From NCBI GenBank assembly GCA_020310875.1, contig CM035435.1, positions 68,978,955-69,042,954 of the forward strand: a stretch of DNA of 64,000 nt, written 5' to 3'. Every line of letters starts with the position of its first letter. The first letter of the stretch is position 1. Source of the stretch: Ceratopteris richardii (taxonomy: Eukaryota > Streptophyta > Polypodiopsida > Polypodiales > Pteridaceae). Below the pieces are notes generated by a model. It saw nothing but the letters and a program-made list of their open reading frames with translations. It was not told the origin of the DNA and made no database searches. Positions 54,050 to 63,093 of the stretch are shown here, one piece after another. The position numbers were made by a program, and so were the translations under genes.

Positions 54050-55300
54050 CTATTTCCATATTCCTCTTGTTCTGATTTGTTGATATTGCAAATTTGGCAA
54101 TGATAGTCTTCTTTGTTTTGTCTCCTCATCCACCTTTACCCCTTCAATCTTTTGCTGGTCTTGAGTGTATGAAGCTTGATCACTTTGTATTGACAAGATG
54201 TTCCTGTCCTCCATTGAGAAAGTAAATCCTTCGAGATCTGGATCATGAACATCCATATGAACTACCTGTTCTTCATTACTCAGAAAGAACATTAAAAATT
54301 TTTTTTCTTTGATGGTCAAATTAAGCTTCATTTTTTCAAAATTTAAGATGACTTTACCTTGTTTGAGCCATGGTTGCCCTAAAATCAGCTTTTCAGCCAT
54401 TAAATGGTCTGGCCACTCTTCACAATCTATCTCCATATATTCATTATTAAATTTAACTTTAATAGAAACTGAAGATATGCTCTGAATCCTTTTCCCTCCC
54501 AGGGTTTTGATCAAAATTCTGCTTTCAGCTCTCTTAAGGTTAAACTTATTGACCAAGGCTGAGCTAATTAGATTCACTTGAGCTCCTGAATCTATCAAAA
54601 CCCTTATGTTTTCATTCTGATAATTCATCATAATCAAAGGCAAATGTTCTTTTTGCTTTAGAGTGTTTTCACATAAGCACACTTGTTTTAATTTTCTAAT
54701 TCTCTCTTTGGCTTCTAGTTGAGCCTCCTTTCTAATACTTTCTTCTTCTTTTTTCCTGTTTTGGGCCTTTTGCAATCTTCTCCATTCATCAGTAGTTAAT
54801 GGGCACTCATACCTCTTCACTCTACATCCACTTATGAAATTTGGCATGATTTCCCCATCAATGTTGGCTAATTGAATAGCTCCACTCTTGCTTATCTGAT
54901 GTATGATATATGGCCCATGACCTTTTTTCTGAAACTTTTTCTGATGTTCCTTGATTGTGTAAGCTAAGACCAGGTCTCCTTCTCGTAGATCTTTGTCTTT
55001 TATGTGAACATCATGATAAGCTTTTTGTCTTTTCTTGTCTGTGTATATACTCATCACTGCTTGGAGTCTCGATGCTCCCAGTTTTTCCAAATCTATGACT
55101 CTCTCAGATAATTCATGTCCTGTCCAATTGTATTGGCTACCCACCTTCAATGTTGGAATAAGAAATTCCATGGGTAAAACTGCATTCTGGCCATATACCA
55201 AATTAAATGGTGTAGTCCCTAAAGCCGTTTTGTATGCCACTCTATAAGCCCAAAGAACATGATTAAGTTGAGAATCCCAGTCATTTCTGTTTGTGTTGAC
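54050..55300 (-). pseudogene. D pol after the integrase stop: integrase C-terminus and second protease
   Basis: In frame with gag-pol past one TAA at 55301-55303 (VLSK, stop, VNTNRNDWD). Integrase end: WAYRVAYKTALGTTPFNLVY, GDLVLAYTIKEHQKK, KKGHGPYIIHQISKSGAIQ. A charged helix (RKKEEESIRKEAQLEAKER) leads to a retropepsin-like domain: NIRVLIDSGAQVNLISSALV as active site and LILGQPWLKQGK as the C-terminal signature. This is D's second protease-like domain; the first is near 58930. Ends with a TAG at 54050-54052. If the TAA were a read-through or a recent C to T change, the polyprotein would have about 2468 residues. Confidence 0.85.
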
Positions 55301-58300
55301 TTATTTGGACAATACATTGCAAAGTAATTTATTAGTACTTTCTGCTAACCCATTGGCTTGTGGGTGATATGGGGCTGACTTATTGTGACTAATCATAAAA
55401 TAATTGGTCATGTTTTCTATGATCTGATTCAAAAAATGAGTCCCCCTATCACTTACCAATTCAATTGGTAGTCCAAATCTAGTGATAATGTTTTCATACA
55501 AAAATCTAGCAGTGGTGTGAGCATCATTTCTTCTAGTAGCTTTGGCCTCAGCCCATTTTGTCAAATAATCTGTAGCTACTAGTATGTATTCTGCATGAGA
55601 TTGTCTGGCTGGAGGATGTATTGGTCCAATAAAATCCAATCCCCATTTACTAAAAGCTCTGGCTGAAATTAAAGGAATTAATGGCATGTTATCTCTTTTG
55701 TTTGGTTGACTCACCCTTTGACAGACATCACATCTTTTTACATAAGTTCTAGCATCGGGAAATAGGGTTGGCCACCAAAAGCCAGAATATAAGATGAGTT
55801 TGGTTGTTCTATCACTTGAGAAATGTCCTCCAGCTACTCCCGAGTGTGCCATTTCCAACATCTCTAAATACTTTTCTTCTGGAACACAAATTCTCAGATA
55901 TCCATCCATTCCTCTCTTGTATAATTGTTCTCCTATGAGTTGATATTCCTCTGAGATCACTTGTAGATTTCTTGAATCAGCACCAGCTATTACCTGTTTT
56001 CCTTTCTCCTTTCTCTTCAATTTCTCAACAATGTTTCCACTCCATTCAGGGTTTTTCAGAAACCAATATAAAGTTATTAATTCTGATTTCTGCAATGTTT
56101 GACATTTTTGACAGTTATCAATATATCTCTCCACATCTTGAATCTTATTTGGCCAATGTACTCCCATCCTATTAAGGTTACTTAGAGTGACAATCGTGGA
56201 AGCATGAGTACATGGATTCCAGCAATGAGCTTTTCTTACATATTCATGTTGCTCCTCTTCTGGAGTACAATATTCCAGTATACCTGACTGATTGAGGTGA
56301 TACAAATGTCCAGCTAACAACATGAAATTCCTGCTTTGTAACACCAAATGTGTGTTATTTGCTAATGACCTACAAGGTCCCATGGTTAGCAAAGGAATTA
56401 ATGACATAGACCATTCAGGAACACTTTCCACCTTGAATAAGTATGTATCTGGCAAATCATCATCTATAGGTGAACTAGGTTCTTTTGACTGGATTCTTGA
56501 CAAATGATCTGCTCTCAAGTGTGTTTTTCCTTGTCTAACCACCACTTCAAATTCAAATTCCATTAGTAAAAGAAACCATCTAATTATTCTTCCTGTATGA
56601 CATGGTTTATTTACTAAATAGAGTAGAGCTTGATGATCCACAAAGAATTTAAACTTGTTGGACAATAGATAATGTCTGTATTTTTTGACAGCAAAGATCA
56701 TTCCCAATCCTTCTCTCTCAGTGGTTGTGTAATTTTTTTCTGCAATGTTTAATTGTCTACTTGCATATGCTACTGGGAAATCTAATTTGCTTCCTTCTAT
56801 AGGTTGTGCTAACACACATCCCAGAGCATAATTTGAAGCATCGACATGTACATGAAAAATTTTATCCCACTGAGGTGTTTTTAAAATTGGTGCTGTCACC
56901 AAACAATTTTTTAATGTTTCAAATGCTTGGTCACATTCTGTAGTCCACTCAAACTTTGTGATGAGGGCATATAAGGGCTTGGCTATATCAGCAAATTTGT
57001 GTACAAATTTTCTGTAGTACCCACAATGTCCCATAAAAGTTTGGAGTTCCTTCACATTTGTTGGTCTAGGAAGCTCTATTATTGCTTTTATTTTCTTCTC
57101 ATCAGTAGAAATTCCATTTTTTGACACTATGTGACCCAACATTCTTCCTTGTCTGACATAGAATACACACTTTTCAGGATTTAAGCATACTCTATATGTC
57201 CTGCACTTCCTGAATATTCTTTCCAAATCTTGTAAATGATCTTGTCTTTTTAAAGAAAAAGTGCACAGATCATCTACATAAATTTCCATCACATTTCTCA
57301 AGAATTCTTTGAAAATATGACACATCAACCTTTGAAAAGTTGCTGGGGCATTGGTCAATCCAAAGGGCATAACCCTAAAAGCATAAACCCCCCATTCTGT
57401 AGAAAAGGCAGTCTTATGTTGGTCCTCTAAGGCTATAGGTACTTGATTGTATCCTGAGAAACCATCTAGAAAACTATAGACTTCCTTTCCTGCAACTCTC
57501 TCAAGAAGATGATCTGTTATTGGCAGTGGATAACTATCCCTTATAGTTGCTGCATTCACTTTTTTCAAGTTGATGCATACCCTAAGTTTCCCGTTCTTTT
57601 TTGGCACCACAACTATAGGTGATATCCATTCAGTATACTCTATTTCGTAAATGAAATTAGCAGCCAACAACTTGTCAATTTCTTCCTTTATTTTGGCAGA
57701 GTATTTATCATTAAATGTATAATGTCTCTGTTTGCTTGGTTTTGCATCAGGTGTCATAGGAATCTTATGCTCACAAATTTTTGGATCAATTCCTTTCAAA
57801 TCTTGATAACTGTAAGCAAATACATCCCTATAGTTCTTTGCCAGGTTCCTTAATGCTTCTTCTTCTTGTGATGTCATGTCATCAGCTATTACTATTTGTC
57901 TCTCTTCTCCTTCTTCCTGTGTAATTACAATTTTCTTTGTTTGTTCTTCATTATCATATGCTTCCCCTTTCTTCTTCTCTCTTTTTGGTTTCATTTTCAG
58001 AAGTAGTCTGTCTTCTACTTCATAAGTTTTAAAATTTGCTGGTACATCAAAGTATTGATCTCTGTTTATCTCTTTCTCTTTCTTTTCTTTTTCCTGGTCT
58101 CTTTCTATTTCTTTGTGTTTATGTTCCTTGTATTTGCCTGAGATTTTGTCTTTGATTGCATCCTCGGCTTTTACTGTTTCCAAATACTGTGATTTTCCTT
58201 CTTTTAATATCATTTCTTGATTTTGATCCTCTTCTGTTTTTGATACTCCTATCATGTGTATGCTAATGTGGAAAATATCAAATCCTTCCTCATTTTGGAA

Positions 58301-61300
58301 TTCCACTCCCACATATTCCTCACTGGCCAAATCCATGGTGGCTAAGATTTGATTCCATCCATAAGGCTCAAACTCTTCATCTTTGAATTGTTGAGGCACA
58401 TAACTTTCATCTTGTATTTTTCTTTCTTCCACACAATCTTCTCTTCTTAACTTTCTTTTCCTATTTGTGAGATTTCTTATTATGTTACACTTCCAAACTG
58501 CTGATTCACCCTCTTCCTGATCCTCCCTCTCTGATTCTTCACTTTCTTGTTGATTTTGATGTATTTTATACCATTCTCTAGGAGATATATCACAATAGTG
58601 GCCATTTCTTAAGTTTACTCTTGTTATTCTCCCCTGGCTCTGAAGATACAAACAATCATTACCCCAATCTTGTACAATTTGCATTTGTCTCATGAAAGGT
58701 CTTCCTAGGATAATTTCATAAGACGTGGATTGTGGAAATTCTACTATGGCAAAGGTATGCTCTATTTCTATTCCACATATATCCACAATTACTTTTTCCC
58801 AAATACCTAGGGGTTTTTCTATATGTCCATCTGCAAGTTGTAATCTCATTTTAGTGGGTAGTAATTCATTTCTTCCCCATTTCTCCCAGGTTTGTTTAGT
58901 CATTATGGCCACTCCTGATCCACTATCCAAAATGGCTTTAGCTGAATTTTTTCCATAATGTAATTTTAGCGTTGAATTTCCTTCTTCTCCTTCACAATAT
59001 CCTCCTATTTTGTCAATAGGAATATACCATAGTTCCTCTAATTCTTGTAATGGTGAATGAAGGTTTCCAGATATTGTTTCTCCTTTGTTCATCTTGTTTT
59101 GTAGGTGAGGATTTTGTTTCAACAAGTTTTCCCATGTTGTATGACATGTAATGCTACATTGTTCATCTATGATCATTTGGAATGTTATTTGTGGATTTCC
59201 CTCTTTATCATTTTCCTTGGTTTTTGTTTTTTCATGCTGTTCAATTGTTCTCCAAGAGCTGTCTTCTTCCCCTAATCTAAGTTGTGTTTCCTGTATAATT
59301 TGTTTGCATTTTAGCATCCTTTCATGCTCTAAATCCGGTATGGGATAAGCCATTGCATGATCTGCAAGGCTTGGTCCTTCTTGAATCCTTCCTTTATAGG
59401 CTTTGATTAGGGTGTCTAGACTCTGAGAATTTCCTAATTCAGACAGATTCTGGGTCTTTTGAGGAGAAGTATGTTTTGAATTTGATTGTTCCTGATTGTC
59501 TTCTTTCAGACTTTTGCCCACTTTTCTTTTCTTTTCCCATTTCCCTTTTTGTCTATTTTTCTTCCCTTTTGATGTAGAACCCTCATTTTGTTCTTTAATT
59601 GTTCCTTGTTGTTTGGCTTGTGCCCTTGTTATAACATTAAGTTCAACTTGATCATTGTCACTCAATTCCTCTTGTTCCATAATTTTGACTGTTTTTAAAG
59701 GTATGTTATTAGGTGTGTTCTGTTGTTTTTGGGGATTTTTTGGACAGTCCTTGATCAGATGTTCTCTACCACAATCCTTACAGTATGCTCCCTCTATCCT
59801 GAATGTTGGAGGTTGTGGACAATCTCTAATGAAATGCTCTCCCCCACACCTATAACATGTTATCTTTGGTCCCCCTTTGAATTGAGGTTTTTGATTGGAC
59901 ATGTAGTTGTTGGTAATGTACATGAATGTTGCTGTGTCCATTTCAATTTTTCCATTTCCCAAATCTAGGGCTTTAAGCTCAGGTTCTCTTATTTCATAAT
60001 CTTCCCATTCTTCCTGATGTCCCTCACTCCATTGATACTCTTCCTTATAAGGTGATCTGAATCTTGAATTTCCTTCGTCAATGGGTGTATATTTGACTGG
60101 TACCACATTAGTTGGAATAGGAGGTTGTTGTCCCAATACTGGTCTTGGTTGCTCAGTATAACCTGATTCCCTCTGAGCCATGTAGTCTCTTTCCTTGACA
60201 GGTTGTTTGTTATAGAAGCATTCCTCCCTGGTATGGTTTGTCCATTTTCTCTCTAGTGTACAATACTTGAGTGTCTTCCTATCTTGTAAGTGTTGTGGCT
60301 TCTGATAAGGGCATTGTTGTGCCAGATGATTTTCTCCACAAATATAACATTTCTTGTTTGTGTTTATCCTAGAGTTTATCAGATTAGTTTTAGTGCTTAC
60401 CTCTAGGGCTTTAGCGATAGCCTGAGCCAACTCTTCTGCTGGAGGAATTTTGTCTTCATAAGATCTGGGTTGATCAAATGCTAACAAATCTTGACCTCTG
60501 TTGTCCTCCAAATCTATTGTTTCCTTCACACAGGCTGCTAAGTCAGGACATCTCCTATAGTACACTAGAGTTCTTAGTTGAGCACTTCTCAAACCTTCAA
60601 TGAATAGGGATACTTGTTTTGCCATGGAAGGTACTTCTTCTCTTGGGCATCTATCAATGTACTGTTTAAATCTTCTGGCTGCTTCTCTAACATTTTCCTC
60701 CTTTTGTTGTTTGAAGCTGTGTATCAATGTGGCTGTACTATGTTTGATTCCAGTCTTAGAGAATTCACCAATGAAAGCTTCTAAGAAAGATTCAATGTCT
60801 AGGTACATTTCTTTTCTTAAAGGGATGAACCATGATAAGGCTGGTCCTGTTAGGGTTAGACCAAATGCCTCAAATTGCACCTTGTAATCTTCTACTTCCT
60901 CTGCTCTAATCAGTTGTCTAAATTCTGCAGCATGAGCATGAGGATCTGAATACCCTTCATATTGATTCTTCATGCATTTGGCTACTTGGTATGGTCTAAG
61001 CATCCTACCCTGAGGTTGCCAATGAGGTCTTCTTCTGAGTGGGAAGTCATTGTATCCTTCTGGTTCTTTGTCAAAGGGATTTGGTGAAGCATGTGTTCTT
61101 CTCCCATGATGTTGCTCATTATTAGTGTAGTTTTCATTTGGTCTAGGTATATCTGGTTGTCCCATGTTATGTTCCCAAGGTCCTTTGTCAGCACATTGCC
61201 CAAGATCATTTGAATTTTCTGGGTCTTGAGAGAAGATGTATACACATCCTTGCCTGTCTTCATATCTTCCATCTTTGAATTGGGCTACTGGAGTTATATT

Positions 61301-61453
61301 CAGGGGAACTTCTAAATTTCTCAATCTAATGAGGAATTTATGCATTCCATCCTGGTATACATAGGTTCCAAACCTATTTGTATACATGTATTTGAGGATG
61401 TTTCTAAAATCCCCATTTTCTATTGACTCATTTGTTTCATTTAGGTTTTCCAT
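55301..61453 (-). CDS. Gag-Pol of element D, 2050 residues to a stop in integrase
   Basis: Start ATG 61453 (MENLNETNES), the first of the frame. Gag core about 160-300 (DPHAHAAEFRQLI, SWFIPLRKEMYLDIESF). Four zinc-knuckle-like motifs (CYICGENHLAQQC about 368, CTLERKWTNHTREEC, CYRCGGEHFIRDC, CKDCGREHLIKDC). Protease 1 AILDSGSGVAIMT (about 842). RT WISPIVVVPKKNGK, FLDGFSGYNQVPIA, IYVDDL (about 1390). RNase H HVDASNYALGC, YTTTEREGLGM. Two H2C2 domains (about 1705-1785 and 1845-1915). Core WGLDFIGPI, VATDYLTKW, VSDRGTHFLN, PQANGLAEST. Gag to integrase forms one frame; no frameshift between Gag and Pol. The TAA near the end probably abolishes integrase function. Confidence 0.9.
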   Translation of the reverse strand: MENLNETNESIENGDFRNILKYMYTNRFGTYVYQDGMHKFLIRLRNLEVPLNITPVAQFKDGRYEDRQGCVYIFSQDPENSNDLGQCADKGPWEHNMGQPDIPRPNENYTNNEQHHGRRTHASPNPFDKEPEGYNDFPLRRRPHWQPQGRMLRPYQVAKCMKNQYEGYSDPHAHAAEFRQLIRAEEVEDYKVQFEAFGLTLTGPALSWFIPLRKEMYLDIESFLEAFIGEFSKTGIKHSTATLIHSFKQQKEENVREAARRFKQYIDRCPREEVPSMAKQVSLFIEGLRSAQLRTLVYYRRCPDLAACVKETIDLEDNRGQDLLAFDQPRSYEDKIPPAEELAQAIAKALEVSTKTNLINSRINTNKKCYICGENHLAQQCPYQKPQHLQDRKTLKYCTLERKWTNHTREECFYNKQPVKERDYMAQRESGYTEQPRPVLGQQPPIPTNVVPVKYTPIDEGNSRFRSPYKEEYQWSEGHQEEWEDYEIREPELKALDLGNGKIEMDTATFMYITNNYMSNQKPQFKGGPKITCYRCGGEHFIRDCPQPPTFRIEGAYCKDCGREHLIKDCPKNPQKQQNTPNNIPLKTVKIMEQEELSDNDQVELNVITRAQAKQQGTIKEQNEGSTSKGKKNRQKGKWEKKRKVGKSLKEDNQEQSNSKHTSPQKTQNLSELGNSQSLDTLIKAYKGRIQEGPSLADHAMAYPIPDLEHERMLKCKQIIQETQLRLGEEDSSWRTIEQHEKTKTKENDKEGNPQITFQMIIDEQCSITCHTTWENLLKQNPHLQNKMNKGETISGNLHSPLQELEELWYIPIDKIGGYCEGEEGNSTLKLHYGKNSAKAILDSGSGVAIMTKQTWEKWGRNELLPTKMRLQLADGHIEKPLGIWEKVIVDICGIEIEHTFAIVEFPQSTSYEIILGRPFMRQMQIVQDWGNDCLYLQSQGRITRVNLRNGHYCDISPREWYKIHQNQQESEESEREDQEEGESAVWKCNIIRNLTNRKRKLRREDCVEERKIQDESYVPQQFKDEEFEPYGWNQILATMDLASEEYVGVEFQNEEGFDIFHISIHMIGVSKTEEDQNQEMILKEGKSQYLETVKAEDAIKDKISGKYKEHKHKEIERDQEKEKKEKEINRDQYFDVPANFKTYEVEDRLLLKMKPKREKKKGEAYDNEEQTKKIVITQEEGEERQIVIADDMTSQEEEALRNLAKNYRDVFAYSYQDLKGIDPKICEHKIPMTPDAKPSKQRHYTFNDKYSAKIKEEIDKLLAANFIYEIEYTEWISPIVVVPKKNGKLRVCINLKKVNAATIRDSYPLPITDHLLERVAGKEVYSFLDGFSGYNQVPIALEDQHKTAFSTEWGVYAFRVMPFGLTNAPATFQRLMCHIFKEFLRNVMEIYVDDLCTFSLKRQDHLQDLERIFRKCRTYRVCLNPEKCVFYVRQGRMLGHIVSKNGISTDEKKIKAIIELPRPTNVKELQTFMGHCGYYRKFVHKFADIAKPLYALITKFEWTTECDQAFETLKNCLVTAPILKTPQWDKIFHVHVDASNYALGCVLAQPIEGSKLDFPVAYASRQLNIAEKNYTTTEREGLGMIFAVKKYRHYLLSNKFKFFVDHQALLYLVNKPCHTGRIIRWFLLLMEFEFEVVVRQGKTHLRADHLSRIQSKEPSSPIDDDLPDTYLFKVESVPEWSMSLIPLLTMGPCRSLANNTHLVLQSRNFMLLAGHLYHLNQSGILEYCTPEEEQHEYVRKAHCWNPCTHASTIVTLSNLNRMGVHWPNKIQDVERYIDNCQKCQTLQKSELITLYWFLKNPEWSGNIVEKLKRKEKGKQVIAGADSRNLQVISEEYQLIGEQLYKRGMDGYLRICVPEEKYLEMLEMAHSGVAGGHFSSDRTTKLILYSGFWWPTLFPDARTYVKRCDVCQRVSQPNKRDNMPLIPLISARAFSKWGLDFIGPIHPPARQSHAEYILVATDYLTKWAEAKATRRNDAHTTARFLYENIITRFGLPIELVSDRGTHFLNQIIENMTNYFMISHNKSAPYHPQANGLAESTNKLLCNVLSK

Positions 61454-61923
61454 GTTATTTTCTTGGCCTAAACTTCTTTCTGATTTTTGAAGTTGGACCT
61501 TTGCTGGATCTTTAGTTGATGATGGTGAACAAGGTAAAGCTCATCAATTAGGAAAAGTGCACATGAATAGGTAGATATCATTGTTTGTCTTTAGGGAAGA
61601 AGAAAGCAATGGATGTCTTGTAGAAGTGGAAGTGCTGAAATCTTTGTAAATTGATAGTTGCTCATCATATTGGTGAAGTAAAAGTGCAGGTGTGTGGAGG
61701 AATTGAGCCAAGAAGCTGAAGATGGAGGTAACTTGAATCTATTCTTGCAATTCTAGATTTCTTTTTGCCCAAGTACTAGACACCATGGGTGATCTTGGGA
61801 AGATAACATGGTGATATTAAGGAAAGGACAGTTAAAGTAGCTAGATGTAAGAATGAGGGATTAAGTTGTTGACCAAATCTGAGCATTAAATCTTGAGTTG
61901 TTCTGCATTTTGAAAAAAAACAT
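61454..61923 (-). other. 5' leader of element D
   Basis: 470 bp between the gag ATG and the inverted protease fragment; no ORF or repeat recognised and no PBS seen. Confidence 0.6.
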
Positions 61924-62319
61924 ATGAATTATCAGAATGAAAACATAAGGGTTTTGATAGATTCAGGAGCTCAAGTGAATCTAATTAGCTCAGCCTTAGT
62001 CAATAAGTTTAACCTTAAGAGAGCTGAAAGCAGAATTTTGATCAAAACCCTGGGAGGGAAAAGGATTCAGAGCATATCTTCACTTTCTATTAAAGTTAAA
62101 TTTAATAATGAATATATGGAGATAGATTGTGAAGAGTGGCCAGACCATTTAATGGCTGAAAAGCTGATTTTAGGGCAACCATGGCTCAAACAAGGTAAAG
62201 TCATCTTAAATTTTGAAAAAATGAAGCTTAATTTGACCATCAAAGAAAAAAAATTTTTAATGTTCTTTCTGAGTAATGAAGAACAGGTAGTTCATATGGA
62301 TGTTCATGATCCAGATCTC
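61924..62319 (+). repeat. Inverted 396-bp copy of D's second protease
   Basis: Colinear, without indels that I can see, with the reverse complement of 54233-54628; one difference noticed (62083). It encodes the active-site DSGAQ and the LILGQPW signature on the plus strand, opposite to the rest of D. It begins at an ATG but is not a gene: it ends in mid-domain, fused through a 2-base TC overlap to the truncated LTR. Confidence 0.92.
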
Positions 62320-63088
62320 ATCTTTATTTTGTCACTCCTAGGAATATCCATAAGACCACAGCCCCTTCAAGATAATAGATTCAAGGAAATAAGAGATTAA
62401 TGGCTGGATTGCTGAGAGAAATTGAAGATGAAGAGAAAATCTAGGGTTTACCATAACTAAGGCAAATCTCCATCATTTTCTATGATCTTTTTGTCAAAAC
62501 CATGCCATTTCATTAGCAGAATACAATTATGAACTCAAAATTGAAAAATATCACCTGTATCACAGAGACGAGACAATCGCGATTCTGTACCATCAGACGA
62601 TTTTCACAATTTTGGAACTTTCTTCAGTCCTTTTCCACTCATTACAGCAATAGGCCTCTCTCTTCATACAACTCACTCAGTAATACACAAATGTAAATCA
62701 CAAATCTCCATGATTAAGCAAGAGACAAGCTCACACATCAAAGAAAATACACTCAACAGGAGAAAACACGATTTTTGCAGAAACTCTTTCTTCTCTATTG
62801 ATAGCTTGAGCAAATGATTAACCAACCTCTCCAAAATAGAGAAAATTGACTTATATACATTTTCAAGTGTCCCTTTTCATACTTGAAATTAGGTCTTTTT
62901 CTCTAATTTTCTAAAAATATGCTATCTAAGAGTTTCTAAAAATTCTACAAAAATTACATGAGGTCCTTAACCACATAAGGAAGACTCTTCCTTATTTTTA
63001 CAACCATTGCATAAATATTTTACAAGTTTTTTGGCTTTTTACTAATTTTTTACATCAAAAATGCTTTCCAAAAATACACCTTCCAACA
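62318..63088 (-). repeat. 5' LTR of element D, lacking its last 60 bp
   Basis: Colinear with 47947-48717 (771 bp, no indels); four substitutions seen. The 60 bases next to the PBS in a normal LTR are missing and the PBS is not found. The outer end is intact and abuts the TSD. Confidence 0.93.
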
Positions 63089-63093
63089 CCCGC
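63089..63093. repeat. Right TSD of element D (CCCGC)
   Basis: Identical to 47882-47886. Confidence 0.95.

Larger units (their letters stand above)
47887..63088 (-). mobile_element. Giant Ty3/gypsy element D with ORF4 (15.2 kb)
   Basis: 15,202 bp on the minus strand, inserted in ORF3 of B with TSD CCCGC. From right to left: truncated 5' LTR, inverted protease-2 fragment, leader, gag-pol (61453 to about 54050), W-x-PK tail, ORF4, polypurine tract, complete 3' LTR. Gag-pol is open except for one TAA in integrase; ORF4 is fully open. The overlapping 771 bp of the LTRs differ at four sites I can see. The PBS region is replaced by the inverted fragment. Confidence 0.93.

Noticed and set aside
61924-62400. 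A plus-strand protease gene of 158 codons
   Set aside because: It is an inverted fragment of D's own protease 2 fused to LTR sequence; it starts and ends inside the domain.
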